Of a DNA stretch of 64,000 nt, positions 41,747-51,019 are shown in pieces. Source of the stretch: Martelella mediterranea. Its GTDB lineage: Bacteria > Pseudomonadota > Alphaproteobacteria > Rhizobiales > Rhizobiaceae. Positions within the stretch are counted from its first letter, which is position 1. Every line of letters starts with the position of its first letter. The notes under the pieces are model-generated. The model was not told where the DNA came from. It saw nothing but the letters and a program-made list of their open reading frames with translations, and did no database searches. The stretch covers positions 1 through 64,000 of the forward strand of contig NZ_SMAR01000007.1 of the NCBI RefSeq assembly GCF_004342225.1. The letters are read 5' to 3'. Made by a program: the position numbers and the translations under genes.

Positions 41747-41850
41747 AGCGGTTCCGCCTTTCATGGAAACGCGCAACCGCTCCATCTCTTTGTTTTGACG
41801 CATTTTCGCGGACGTCAGACGTTTCCATCTGACTGCGAAATGCTCTAGAT
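41747..41850. repeat. Rhizobial-type palindromic intergenic repeat
   Basis: The segment starts AGAGCGGTTCCGCCTTTCA and ends AAATGCTCTAGA, with GGAGC-rich and TTTGTTTTGACGCATTT parts between. This word set (gagcggttc, caaaacaaagagatgg on the other strand, gctctaga) is what I recall of intergenic repeats spread through Hyphomicrobiales genomes. It abuts the preceding element. Confidence 0.65.
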
Positions 41851-41906
41851 GTGAGCTTTCAGGTGGTTGTCCATTCGGATGCACGGTGCTGCAGATGATT
41901 TTTCGG

Positions 41907-43313
41907 TCAGGTCTGTTCAGGCGCTTTGAGCCCTCTGAGAAACAGGAAAAGGCCGGACACCAGAAAGATAAGCAGGCTCGCCATACCCATATTTGGCGAG
42001 CCGGTCCAGCTGACCACAAGCGCGAAGGCCCCCGTGGCAAGGAAGCTGGTCATCCGCCCTGTCAGGGCATAAAGACCAAAGAACCGGCCGCTTTCATCAC
42101 TTTGAACATGTTTTGCCAAAAAGGCACGTGATGCAGCCTGGGCCGGGCCAAAGGCCAGACCAATGATCACGCCATAGAACATAGACGCCTTTTCGGCGCC
42201 ATCGGCAAACAAGCCTGCCTTGCCCGAAGCCATCGGCACCAATCCGAAGAGGATTGCATCAGGCCCGGTTGAAACCATCAGGACCATTGCGAGTATCAGC
42301 ATCACAAGTGCGCAAGCGATAAGAACTCCGGGTCCAACCAGATGCGAGACCCGTGCAACAGCAAAACAGCCGATAATCGCTGCGATGTTCAGAACAATCC
42401 CGAAAAGGCCGATTTCCATCGTCGACCAGCCGAAGGTTGCGGCTGCAAAGGCACCTCCGAGAACCAAAAGCCCGTTCAGGCCATCCATGTATAACATACG
42501 GGCCACGAGAAAACGCAGCAGAAGAGGCCTGTCTTTCAGCACCAGTAATGTCTGTTTCAGGTCTGACAGACCGCCACGGGCAGCCTGACCCACCGCCTTG
42601 GTTCGCGGCGTATCCGGCGTGAAAAAGAATAACGGCAGAAGGAACACCAGATACCAGATGGCCGAAAGCGGCCCGCTCAGGCGCGCAGCCTCCCCCTCGG
42701 CAGGGTCCAGCCCGAAAAGCGGGGTATGGCCAAGAACCGTCAATCCTGTGGCGGGATTTGCGGCCATCAGAAGAATGAAGGGAATGAGCACGATCATGCC
42801 ACCGAGATAGCCCAGCCCCCATGCATCATTTGAGATTCGGCTGAGCGCCTCGGCTTTTACAAGACGCGGGAGCATTGCATCGTTGAAGACGACCGATATC
42901 TCCGCGGCAAAAGTGGCGAGAATGATGAAAAAAGCGGGCCAGAAGTAACCTGATCCCGGCACCGCGAACCAGAGCATGGACAGGCTGAAAACCTGAATGA
43001 CAGCGAGCGTGCCGATAAAGCGCTTATTGCCACCGGCCGCATCGGCGAGACCACCAGCCAGAGGTGCAAAAATGGCAATGACAATACCGGCAAGGGTTGC
43101 CGCATGGGCCCAGGCCACCTGCCCGGAAACCGGATCGCTCCCCAGCTGCGACACAAAATACGGCCCGAAAACAAACGTTGTGATGACCGTAAAAAAGGGC
43201 TGGGCCGCCCAGTCAAACAACATCCAGCCGAAAACGCCGCGCTTATCAGCTATACGACCGGATGAAATGCCCGAACCGTCTTCACGCGCTTCAACAGCCA
43301 CGCCCACCCCCAT
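41907..43313 (-). CDS. MFS transporter, UMF1/Atg22 family
   Basis: 468 residues with about 11-12 membrane segments and the family opening FGWMLFDWAAQPFFTVITTFVFGPYF near residue 28, where UMF1 proteins have their YDWANS-type motif. UMF1-type proteins relate to yeast Atg22 vacuolar amino acid effluxers; bacterial substrates are unknown. It lies back to back with the GDH gene, both minus. Confidence 0.88.
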   Translation of the reverse strand: MGVGVAVEAREDGSGISSGRIADKRGVFGWMLFDWAAQPFFTVITTFVFGPYFVSQLGSDPVSGQVAWAHAATLAGIVIAIFAPLAGGLADAAGGNKRFIGTLAVIQVFSLSMLWFAVPGSGYFWPAFFIILATFAAEISVVFNDAMLPRLVKAEALSRISNDAWGLGYLGGMIVLIPFILLMAANPATGLTVLGHTPLFGLDPAEGEAARLSGPLSAIWYLVFLLPLFFFTPDTPRTKAVGQAARGGLSDLKQTLLVLKDRPLLLRFLVARMLYMDGLNGLLVLGGAFAAATFGWSTMEIGLFGIVLNIAAIIGCFAVARVSHLVGPGVLIACALVMLILAMVLMVSTGPDAILFGLVPMASGKAGLFADGAEKASMFYGVIIGLAFGPAQAASRAFLAKHVQSDESGRFFGLYALTGRMTSFLATGAFALVVSWTGSPNMGMASLLIFLVSGLFLFLRGLKAPEQT

Positions 43314-43382
43314 GATGATAAACCATGGGGCAAAGACATGGCCGTTTTACAGGTAAAAGTCCAGCGCCTGCATGAAACCGGC

Positions 43383-46300
43383 TTAAAGCCCGGCTTCACG
43401 CGCCAGATCGTTCAGCAACCCGGCGGCAACCGTGATCTTGGCGATGGACGGATCACCGGTTTTCGACAGGCGCGACAGCTGATCGGATATCTGCGCCATA
43501 CGCACCGGATGTTCTTCCCGCCAGGCCTCAACAGGATCGTCGCGATCAGCATATCGCATCAACGTGCTGGCTGCCAGATCACGACGGCTGGCCGAAATCT
43601 GATCCATGGATCTGGCGAGCGCCAGTGAATCATAGAAATCGGAAGGCTCGATCCGTGCTGCGACGCTTAAGATCGGTGACACATGAAACAGATTGGTGAC
43701 GCGGAAATAAACGTCAGCTGCCCGCTCAAGGCTTTGGCCACTGCGCTCAGCGATATGCAGGGCTTCCGGAACAAACATCATGGCCACGTGTCTGGCGAGA
43801 CTGCCCGCGAGGTCGTCGGGAACCCCTGCTTCGCGCCAGCTCTTTTCGCTTTCCGCCAGCCACTCGGCACGCGCTGCCGGAAGCATGGCATCAATGCTCT
43901 CCTCAAAGCGCGTAAACGCCTGTCTGAGGCGCTCGACTGCACCAGCAATATCACGCTCTGCCGTGCCATTTTTGATCAGCAGATGGGTCAGAATGCTGAA
44001 CAGATAACGCAGCCGCGCATAAATCGTATTCTGCACGCTTCCATCGATCACACCATCCAGAGCATGAACCTGTTGCCAGAGCAGGTCCATGCCAAACCCG
44101 TCACGTGCGATGACCGCAGCCCTGACGACCTCTGCAGGGCTTGCCGCCGTCATATCGCAGGCATTTGTGATGAATTCCGGGCCGCCACGATTGATGACGT
44201 CGTTTGCAAGTGCCGTTGCGATGATCTCTCGCCGCAACCGATGCTCTGCGATATCCTCGGAAAAGGCCTCTCGCATGCGCTGAGGGAAATAGTCGTAAAG
44301 CAGAGGTTCCATATAAGGATCATCGGGAAGATCGCTGGCCAGCAGCTGATCGAACAGGACGATCTTGCCATACGAAAGCAGGACGCCGGTTTCAGCACGG
44401 GTGAGTACCTGGCCAGCCTGACGGCGCGTTTTGAGAGCCTCATCATCTGGCAGAGTTTCGACCTTGCGATCAAGATGCCCCTGATTTTCAAGCACTTCCA
44501 TCATGCGGGACAGAAGAAGAAGATTGTTCAACCCCTCCTCGACACTGAGCGAGATAGACAGCGTCTGCAGATAGTTATTCTCCAGAACGATTGCTGAGAC
44601 ATCTTCAGTCATATCCGCCAGCAACCGGTCGCGGTCCGCGCGTGTCAGCCGTCCCGCCCGCATGGCAGAGGCGAGAGCGATCTTGATGTTAACCTCGACG
44701 TCCGAGCAGTTCACACCCGCAGAATTGTCGATGGCATCGGAGTTGCACCGTCCACCTTTCAGGCCGAATGCGATGCGCCCCTTCTGGGTCACTCCAAGAT
44801 TGGCCCCCTCGCCAATCACCTTTGCTCGCAAAGCATTGGCATTGACGCGGATTGCGTCATTGGCGCGGTCACCAACCTCGGCATTGGTCTCGGTTGCCGC
44901 CTTGATATAGGTCCCGATCCCGCCGAACCACAGAAGATCGACCGGGCTTTTCAGGATGGCGGAAATAACGTCGAGCGGCGAATATTCTCCCTCTTCAATA
45001 TCAATCGCAGCTGCGGCTTCCGGTGTCAGCCGAACAGACTTTTCCTTGCGCGAGATGATCATGCCGCCTTCGGAAAGGCAGGTGCGATCATAGTCCTGCC
45101 AGCTTGTGCGCGGAAGGTCGAAAAGACGTGAGCGCTCGGCAAAGCCTGTTGCCGGATCCGGATTGGGATCAATGAAGATGTCCCGATGGTCAAAGGCAGC
45201 GACAAGCCGGATTTTCTCCGAAAGCAGCATACCATTGCCAAAAACATCGCCCGACATATCGCCAACACCGGCGACCGTGAACGGCGTTTTCTGGATATCT
45301 GTGTTCATCTCCCGGAAGTGCCGCTTCACCGCCTCCCACGCGCCTCGCGCCGTGATACCCATTTTCTTGTGATCATACCCTGCTGAACCACCCGAAGCGA
45401 AGGCATCATCCAGCCAGAATTCAGCTTCCTGCGCCAAAGCGTTGGCGGTGTCGGAAAAGGTTGCGGTTCCTTTATCGGCGGCGACGACGAAATAGGGATC
45501 ATCATCATCGAGTCGAACTGTATCCTGCGGCGGGATAACCACGCCGTCTTCAATGTTATCGGCCATGGTCAAAAGCGTGCGAATATAGCTCTTGTAGGCT
45601 TCGCGCCCGGCCTCGAACACCTCTTCGCGGCTTCCATTGAGCGGCAGCTTTTTCGGATAAAACCCGCCCTTGGCGCCAACCGGTACAATCACGGCATTCT
45701 TCACCTGCTGCGCCTTCACGAGCCCCAGAACTTCCGTGCGATAGTCCTGCCCGCGATCCGACCAGCGTAAACCGCCACGCGCAACCTTGCCGAAACGTAA
45801 GTGAACACCCTCGACATCCGGACCATAGAGGAAAATCTCGCGGAACGGTCGCGGCTCCGGCAGCACCTTCAGCGCGCGCGAGTCAAACTTGAAAGCAAGA
45901 TTGGCGCGCGGCGCACCATTTTCGTCACGCTGGAAATAATTGGTCCTGAGCGTTGCATCGATCAGTTTGATAAACAACCTTAGAATCCGGTCATCATCAA
46001 GGCTTGGCACCTGCTCCAGCCCTTCCGAAATCGTGCCCCGCGCGCTTTCGATACGATCCTCGCGAAGATCGCCTGAAAGCTCCGGAGCAAACGTGTTTTC
46101 AAACAGGTGAAACAGGGCCCGCGTAATCACCGGATAGGTGCAGAGCGGCTGTGCGATATAATCTTCAGTGTAATTGATACCCACCTGACGCAGATAATGA
46201 GCATAGGCGCGCAAGACATTTGCCTGACGGGCATCAAGCCCTGCCAGCAGGACAAGACGATTGAAGCGATCATTGTCAACGGCACCGGTGAACGCTGCAG

Positions 46301-48173
46301 CAAAGGCATTCTCCAGTCGTGCGCTGTCTGTCTCCGGATCAAAGGTCACCCCCTGTTCCGGCATCAGCTCCATGTCATGCAGCACGACTTCGGTTTCGCC
46401 CTCACCACGGCGCGAAACAGTCAGGTCAAAGGTTCGCTCCGAGACAACGACAAAGCCGAGATTTTCCAGCAATGGCACGCGGCGCGACAGCGCCAGATGA
46501 CCACCTGCATGAAAAATCTTCAGCCGGAGATGCGTTTCTTCCTCAGTATCATCCGACTGATAAAAGGCAATGCCGATGCCTGTATCCGCAGCCGTTTCGA
46601 TCAGACCGAGATCTGAAAATGCCGCTTCCGGCGAAAAGGCCTCATGATAGGCCTCATTGGCCAGAAGCCGCGGCGCCCCCGGCCCCGCAAGTGCGTCAAA
46701 ATGCTCGGTCCAGTCTGCAGCAAGCTCGATCACCCGTCGCTCAAGCTCTGCCTGCGGCACATCCGGCGTCTTTTCCAGACTATCCCGCCCGATGATAAAA
46801 TGGACTCTGGCAGAACGGCCTTCCGGGAAAGATGGATAATAGGCCGAAACCCGCCCTTCATAGGCCGTCGCAAGATAGTCGCCAATTTTCTCACGCAGCC
46901 GCGAATCGTAGACGGTGCGTGGCACATAAACGAGCACGGAGACGAACCTGTCGAACCCGTCAATCCGGCTCAACACCCGAATACGCGGGCGCTCGGCAAT
47001 CGCCATGATCTGATTACAGAAATCCGCAAGCAACGGCACAGGCGCCTGAAACAATTCGTCACGGGGATAGGATTCCAGAATGTTCTGGAGCATCCGCCCC
47101 GCATGGCTTTTTCGCTCAAAGCCGGAAAGCCGGGCAACTTCAGCCACCTTGGCCCGGAGAAGCGGAATACGGGCGGCAGACTGCGTATAGGCCGTATAGG
47201 TAAACAGGCCCACTATGCGCAGCTCACCGACAACCTCGCCATTCTCACCAAACCGCTTGACCCCGATGTAATCCATATAGGCGCGACGGTGAACCGTCGA
47301 TGTCGTATTGGCCTTGGTGACCAGCAGAAACTCCGGACCTTCGAGAAAAGCCAGAATCTCCGGCGTCGATACCACGGGATTGGCCCCTCGCCGGAGCACA
47401 CGCATGCCCGGATCGGACAAAATTCCGATATTGGAGCCTGGGACATGCTCAACATGACCGCCCGCGTCATCGCGGGCATAAACGAGATCACGCATGCCAA
47501 GGAATGTGAAATTGCCATCCCGCAGCCACTCCAGAAACCGCACGGCTTCATCGCGCGCATCATCGTGAGCGGATGGAGCAAGTCCCTTAAGCTCGCTGAC
47601 AGCCGTGTCGAGCTTTGCAAGCATTGGCGACCATTGCGACACAGCAAGTTTGACATGACCGAGAACATACTCCAGCCGCGCCTTCAAATGCTTCTTCTGC
47701 TCTTTGGAAAAAGCGGCAGCATGCACCTGAATATGGCTGAGACGGTGTTCGCCTGCATGTGGCGTATCCGGTGAAAGCGCCAGAATCGGCTCTCCCGGCT
47801 CAGCAATCAGGATCGGGTGCACAGCCAGAATGAAATCATGCGCATGCTCGGCAATCTCTGCCATCACAGAATCGTAGATAAACGGCATGTTATGATCGGT
47901 AACCGCGATCACATCCGTCGCCAGACCGCCCGGTGCGACACCTTCGACCGGCTCGATTGTGACTCGCGCCTCGCCGCTGTTGAAGGCAGCAACCTCTTCT
48001 GCGGCATACACGGCAGCGGCAGCGAGCATTGACGGGTCATACCGGTCAAGGTCTTCCGGGCTGGCATGCTCATACATCACAAGCGGACTGACGAACGCCT
48101 TCCCCGCCCTTTCAGCGACGCCTTGTGCCTCTTCCAGCAGCGCTTTGCGCTTGTGCCCGTTTTCGTTCTGCAT
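43383..48173 (-). CDS. NAD-specific glutamate dehydrogenase, large (GDH-180 type)
   Basis: 1596 residues from ATG 48173, where GGGAGG lies five bases upstream; the open frame runs on to 48407 without family sequence. The long N-terminal region carries ACT-like regulatory parts (residues to about 600), the catalytic core lies near 750-1250 (HLRFGKVARGGLRWSDR, KNAVIVPVGAKGGF with substrate lysine, GIGTYIKAA, GEGANLGVTQKGR), followed by a helical C-terminal region. It oxidises glutamate to 2-oxoglutarate and ammonia, mainly in catabolism. Its length matches the class. Confidence 0.96.
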   Translation of the reverse strand: MQNENGHKRKALLEEAQGVAERAGKAFVSPLVMYEHASPEDLDRYDPSMLAAAAVYAAEEVAAFNSGEARVTIEPVEGVAPGGLATDVIAVTDHNMPFIYDSVMAEIAEHAHDFILAVHPILIAEPGEPILALSPDTPHAGEHRLSHIQVHAAAFSKEQKKHLKARLEYVLGHVKLAVSQWSPMLAKLDTAVSELKGLAPSAHDDARDEAVRFLEWLRDGNFTFLGMRDLVYARDDAGGHVEHVPGSNIGILSDPGMRVLRRGANPVVSTPEILAFLEGPEFLLVTKANTTSTVHRRAYMDYIGVKRFGENGEVVGELRIVGLFTYTAYTQSAARIPLLRAKVAEVARLSGFERKSHAGRMLQNILESYPRDELFQAPVPLLADFCNQIMAIAERPRIRVLSRIDGFDRFVSVLVYVPRTVYDSRLREKIGDYLATAYEGRVSAYYPSFPEGRSARVHFIIGRDSLEKTPDVPQAELERRVIELAADWTEHFDALAGPGAPRLLANEAYHEAFSPEAAFSDLGLIETAADTGIGIAFYQSDDTEEETHLRLKIFHAGGHLALSRRVPLLENLGFVVVSERTFDLTVSRRGEGETEVVLHDMELMPEQGVTFDPETDSARLENAFAAAFTGAVDNDRFNRLVLLAGLDARQANVLRAYAHYLRQVGINYTEDYIAQPLCTYPVITRALFHLFENTFAPELSGDLREDRIESARGTISEGLEQVPSLDDDRILRLFIKLIDATLRTNYFQRDENGAPRANLAFKFDSRALKVLPEPRPFREIFLYGPDVEGVHLRFGKVARGGLRWSDRGQDYRTEVLGLVKAQQVKNAVIVPVGAKGGFYPKKLPLNGSREEVFEAGREAYKSYIRTLLTMADNIEDGVVIPPQDTVRLDDDDPYFVVAADKGTATFSDTANALAQEAEFWLDDAFASGGSAGYDHKKMGITARGAWEAVKRHFREMNTDIQKTPFTVAGVGDMSGDVFGNGMLLSEKIRLVAAFDHRDIFIDPNPDPATGFAERSRLFDLPRTSWQDYDRTCLSEGGMIISRKEKSVRLTPEAAAAIDIEEGEYSPLDVISAILKSPVDLLWFGGIGTYIKAATETNAEVGDRANDAIRVNANALRAKVIGEGANLGVTQKGRIAFGLKGGRCNSDAIDNSAGVNCSDVEVNIKIALASAMRAGRLTRADRDRLLADMTEDVSAIVLENNYLQTLSISLSVEEGLNNLLLLSRMMEVLENQGHLDRKVETLPDDEALKTRRQAGQVLTRAETGVLLSYGKIVLFDQLLASDLPDDPYMEPLLYDYFPQRMREAFSEDIAEHRLRREIIATALANDVINRGGPEFITNACDMTAASPAEVVRAAVIARDGFGMDLLWQQVHALDGVIDGSVQNTIYARLRYLFSILTHLLIKNGTAERDIAGAVERLRQAFTRFEESIDAMLPAARAEWLAESEKSWREAGVPDDLAGSLARHVAMMFVPEALHIAERSGQSLERAADVYFRVTNLFHVSPILSVAARIEPSDFYDSLALARSMDQISASRRDLAASTLMRYADRDDPVEAWREEHPVRMAQISDQLSRLSKTGDPSIAKITVAAGLLNDLAREAGL

Positions 48174-48362
48174 ATCGCCTCCCGCGAAAAATCGAGTTTT
48201 TGCCGTTTCGTGCATCGGGTTTATGTTTAAGCTGTAACTGACGTTTGACAACATCCGGTTGACAGCGCCCTCCAAAAGGGGATTTAGAACCCAATTATGG
48301 CGCTGACACAAATTTCCAGCGAAATCGTGACCTGAAAGTCGCATAAAAGTGAGTGAAACGCG

Positions 48363-49241
48363 ATGATTGAAAATCCGGGTGGCGCGGTGATTGCAATCTC
48401 CAGCCACGTCATGCGCGGCTCAGTCGGAAACCGCGCGATTGTCTTCGCTCTTGAAACGCTCGGCTTTGGCGCGTGGTCGGTGCCAACGATTGTCCTGCCT
48501 TACCACCCGGGCCATGGCCGCTCAACACCGCTGCGTTTCGATGACACGGCCTTCGCGCTTGCTCTTGAAGAGTTGGGAAAGAGCCGCTGGACCGGTGAAA
48601 TCCGCGGCATTGTCAGCGGCTACCTCTCCACCCCGCAGCAGGCAGACGCCATTGCCGCTCTGGTCAATCGGCTGCGCACCGACAAACCCGACCTTCCCTA
48701 TCTCTGCGATCCGGTGATCGGCGATGAGAAAGGACTTTACGTTACCGAAGAAACTGCTTCGGCCATAAGGGACACACTGATCCCGCTGGCAACCATCGCC
48801 ACGCCCAACCGTTTTGAGCTTGGTTGGCTGACCGGTTCAACAACAGATGACAATACTGCTTTGATGAAAGCGGCCCTGATGCTCGGCCCTGCCGAAGTGG
48901 CTGTCACATCCGCCCATGCCATGCTCAAAGAGGGCGTCGCAGCCCTTTATGTTAACGAAAGGCATGCGCTGCTTGCCGAGCACGCACATATCGACAACCC
49001 GCCCAACGGGCTCGGTGATCTGTTTTCAGCGCTGTTTCTGGCCGCTCGCCTTGAAGGCATCGCCCCGGAAGAAGCGCTGGAAAAGACAACGGCCAGTGTC
49101 TTCTCTGTTCTTTCACATGCCCGGCGCAACGGTAGCGATGAACTGCTGCTGGAGCAGAATACCGCAAGCCTGCGGGCTCCGCTTGCAAAAGTTGGCATTC
49201 GTCAATTGATGCATCCGTCCCGTCGGCGTAAAAGGATTTGA
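48363..49241 (+). CDS. pdxY: Pyridoxal kinase PdxY
   Basis: 292 residues of the ribokinase-like vitamin kinases. PdxY features: the substrate region ISSHVMRGSVGNRA near residue 13, YLCDPVIGDEKGLYV, ATPNRFELGWLTG and the nucleotide loop NPPNGLGDLFSALFLA with the catalytic Asp. It phosphorylates pyridoxal in PLP salvage. It is divergent from the NAD-GDH gene, with 189 bases between starts. Confidence 0.94.
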   Translation: MIENPGGAVIAISSHVMRGSVGNRAIVFALETLGFGAWSVPTIVLPYHPGHGRSTPLRFDDTAFALALEELGKSRWTGEIRGIVSGYLSTPQQADAIAALVNRLRTDKPDLPYLCDPVIGDEKGLYVTEETASAIRDTLIPLATIATPNRFELGWLTGSTTDDNTALMKAALMLGPAEVAVTSAHAMLKEGVAALYVNERHALLAEHAHIDNPPNGLGDLFSALFLAARLEGIAPEEALEKTTASVFSVLSHARRNGSDELLLEQNTASLRAPLAKVGIRQLMHPSRRRKRI

Positions 49242-49293
49242 TGCGCGTTCTGCCGCGCAGCCCGTTCGTTTATGACAAGGATGGTATAATACG

Positions 49294-49932
49294 ATGGAAG
49301 CGTTCCCCAAACCTCTCCTCGATGGCTACAAGAACTTCATGTCCGGCCGCTATGTCGAGGAGCGTGATCGCTATCACCAGCTCGCAGAAGAGGGCCAGAA
49401 GCCGGAAACGCTGATCATTGCCTGTTGCGATTCACGCGCCGGACCGGAGCTGGTTTTCAATGCGCGCCCCGGAGAGCTGTTCGTGGTGCGCAATGTGGCC
49501 AATATGGTTCCCCCTTATGAGCCGGACGGCCAGTATCACGGCACGTCTGCCGCACTTGAGTTCGCTGTCGAGGGCCTGAAGGTCAAGAATATTGTTGTTC
49601 TTGGTCACGGTCGCTGTGGCGGGATCAACGCGGCGCTTTCCTCTGTTTCCGAGCCGCTGTCGCCCGGCGATTTCATCGGCAAGTGGACCACCTTGCTGAA
49701 GCCGGCGGCCGAACAGGTTAATAAGAATTCCAACATGACCGCCACTGAGCGCCAGACCGCACTCGAGCGGATTTCAATCCGCAATTCGATGGGCAACCTG
49801 CGCACCTTCCCGAATGTCGCCGCAGCCGAAAAGCAGGGCAAACTCAAGCTCTACGGCGCCTGGTTCGATATCTCGTCAGGTGAATTGTGGGTGATGAATA
49901 ACAAGACCGGCGACTTCAGGCGCCCGGACTGA
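49294..49932 (+). CDS. Beta-class carbonic anhydrase
   Basis: 212 residues. Zinc ligands: Cys44 in CCDSR (residues 44-48, CxDSR), then His and Cys in LGHGRCGG near residue 104-109. It interconverts CO2 and bicarbonate for carboxylation reactions. AAGGATGG lies before ATG. It follows pdxY on the same strand by 52 bases. Confidence 0.95.
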   Translation: MEAFPKPLLDGYKNFMSGRYVEERDRYHQLAEEGQKPETLIIACCDSRAGPELVFNARPGELFVVRNVANMVPPYEPDGQYHGTSAALEFAVEGLKVKNIVVLGHGRCGGINAALSSVSEPLSPGDFIGKWTTLLKPAAEQVNKNSNMTATERQTALERISIRNSMGNLRTFPNVAAAEKQGKLKLYGAWFDISSGELWVMNNKTGDFRRPD

Positions 49933-49946
49933 GGCCAACAGAACCA

Positions 49947-50384
49947 TCAGCGCCGGGCTTCGTTCTCGGCGCTTTCTTCAATGCGCTCCATGTCATCATC
50001 CGACAAACCGAAATGATGACCGATCTCGTGGATCAGCACATGGGTGACAATATCACCGAGCGTTTCTTCATTCTCGGCCCAGTAATCCAGAATCGGACGA
50101 CGGTAAAGCGTGATGCGATTGACCATTTCGCCGGTCTCCATCGAAAACCGCTCCGAGATGCCGCGCCCTTCGAAAAGCCCGAGAAGATCGAACGGTGTTT
50201 CCAGCGCCATGTCCTCGAAAATATCATCGCTGGGGAAGTCTGAAATTTCGATAATGATGTCACCGGTGAGCGCACGAAACGGCTCCGGCAGTTTGGCATA
50301 AGCCTCAATCGCCAGAGATTCGACCGTTTCAAGGCTTGGGGCATGCCGGCCCTGCCAGTCTTCACTTTTGTTCACACGCGCCAT
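49947..50384 (-). CDS. Zincin-like metallopeptidase family protein
   Basis: 145 residues with the zinc site HEIGHHFGLSDDD near residues 124-136, the mark of the small minimal-zincin family (PF06262-type). These are cytoplasmic, of unknown substrate. It ends 15 bases from the carbonic anhydrase stop on the opposite strand. Confidence 0.88.
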   Translation of the reverse strand: MARVNKSEDWQGRHAPSLETVESLAIEAYAKLPEPFRALTGDIIIEISDFPSDDIFEDMALETPFDLLGLFEGRGISERFSMETGEMVNRITLYRRPILDYWAENEETLGDIVTHVLIHEIGHHFGLSDDDMERIEESAENEARR

Positions 50385-50630
50385 TTCGTCTCCTTGTCCG
50401 GCTCATATAGGCGTTTTTGTCGCGCATTTCGAGAAAAGAATGACGCCAAGGTGACGACCAACCCTCTCGCCCTCTTCGCAAGGCAGCCTCTTTAGCGGCA
50501 ATCCCCGTCCATCAGGATCTGGCGTGCCCGTTGCGGCATGATCTGCAGCGTTCAACAATGCCTGAGTTTGCTATGATGCCGACTTTCAAACTGTGTATGA
50601 AACAGCAAACCAGTTTTCGTTCAAACCTGC
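50385..50630. other. Non-coding stretch upstream of the tRNA-Met promoter
   Basis: About 250 bases between the metallopeptidase start and the tRNA promoter. No ORF with a usable start and no repeat was seen; it may hold the metallopeptidase promoter. Confidence 0.4.
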
Positions 50631-50659
50631 TTGACAGGACCCATACGAGGCCCTAATAA
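50631..50659 (+). promoter_or_regulatory. Sigma-70 promoter of tRNA-Met
   Basis: TTGACA (50631-50636) and TAATAA (50654-50659) are separated by 17 bases. A GC-rich stretch follows the -10, as expected for stringently controlled stable-RNA genes. The tRNA starts 86 bases downstream. Confidence 0.85.
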
Positions 50660-50744
50660 CGCCCCGTCCCGGGCGGTTTAGCCGGTTCGGGAACGACGCC
50701 CCTCATCTGGCCGCTTGCGGCATTAACCTACGAGGGACGGAGAT

Positions 50745-50821
50745 GGCGGAGTAGCTCAGTAGGTTAGAGCAGAGGAATCATAATCCTTGTGTCGGGGGTT
50801 CAAATCCCTCCTCCGCTACCA
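50745..50821 (+). tRNA. tRNA-Met (anticodon CAT)
   Basis: A full cloverleaf with acceptor GGCGGAG/CTCCGCT, D-arm AGCTCAGTAGGTTAGAGC, anticodon stem GAGGA/TCCTT with CAT in the loop, T-arm GGGGGTTCAAATCCCTC and encoded CCA. The 1-72 pair is G-T. Elongator Met is most likely; a CAT tRNA-Ile whose C34 is modified cannot be excluded by eye. T6 directly after the CCA probably terminates it. Confidence 0.95.
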
Positions 50822-50961
50822 TTTTTTCACGAACGATCCTCTAAATACATGCATGGCATCTTTTGAATGCCTTGTGAGCTGATTCAATCGCTCCCTTCCC
50901 CCTTCTGATCAGGTTTTCCGGCATCACCCTGGCAGAGCAGTCACGGACACCGCGCAAGATT

Positions 50962-50999
50962 CAAAAATCCCGACATGCCAATAACATGCCGGGATGAAA
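50962..50999 (-). terminator. Terminator of the CocE-ABC operon
   Basis: An 11-base stem with one mismatch (50967-50977 with 50985-50995) leads into a T-rich run on the minus strand, 21 bases after the stop of the CocE-type gene. Confidence 0.8.
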
Positions 51000-51019
51000 A
51001 ATGATTATGGGCTGCTACC

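Noticed and set aside
41870-41884. Shared 14-mer CCATTCGGATGCAC with the loop of the hairpin at 59290
   Set aside because: Matches of this length are expected by chance in a 64-kb window, and the flanks do not agree.
46644-47774. 376-codon open frame antisense to the NAD-GDH gene
   Set aside because: It lies inside the regulatory region of a conserved 1596-residue enzyme; no family features and no ribosome site.
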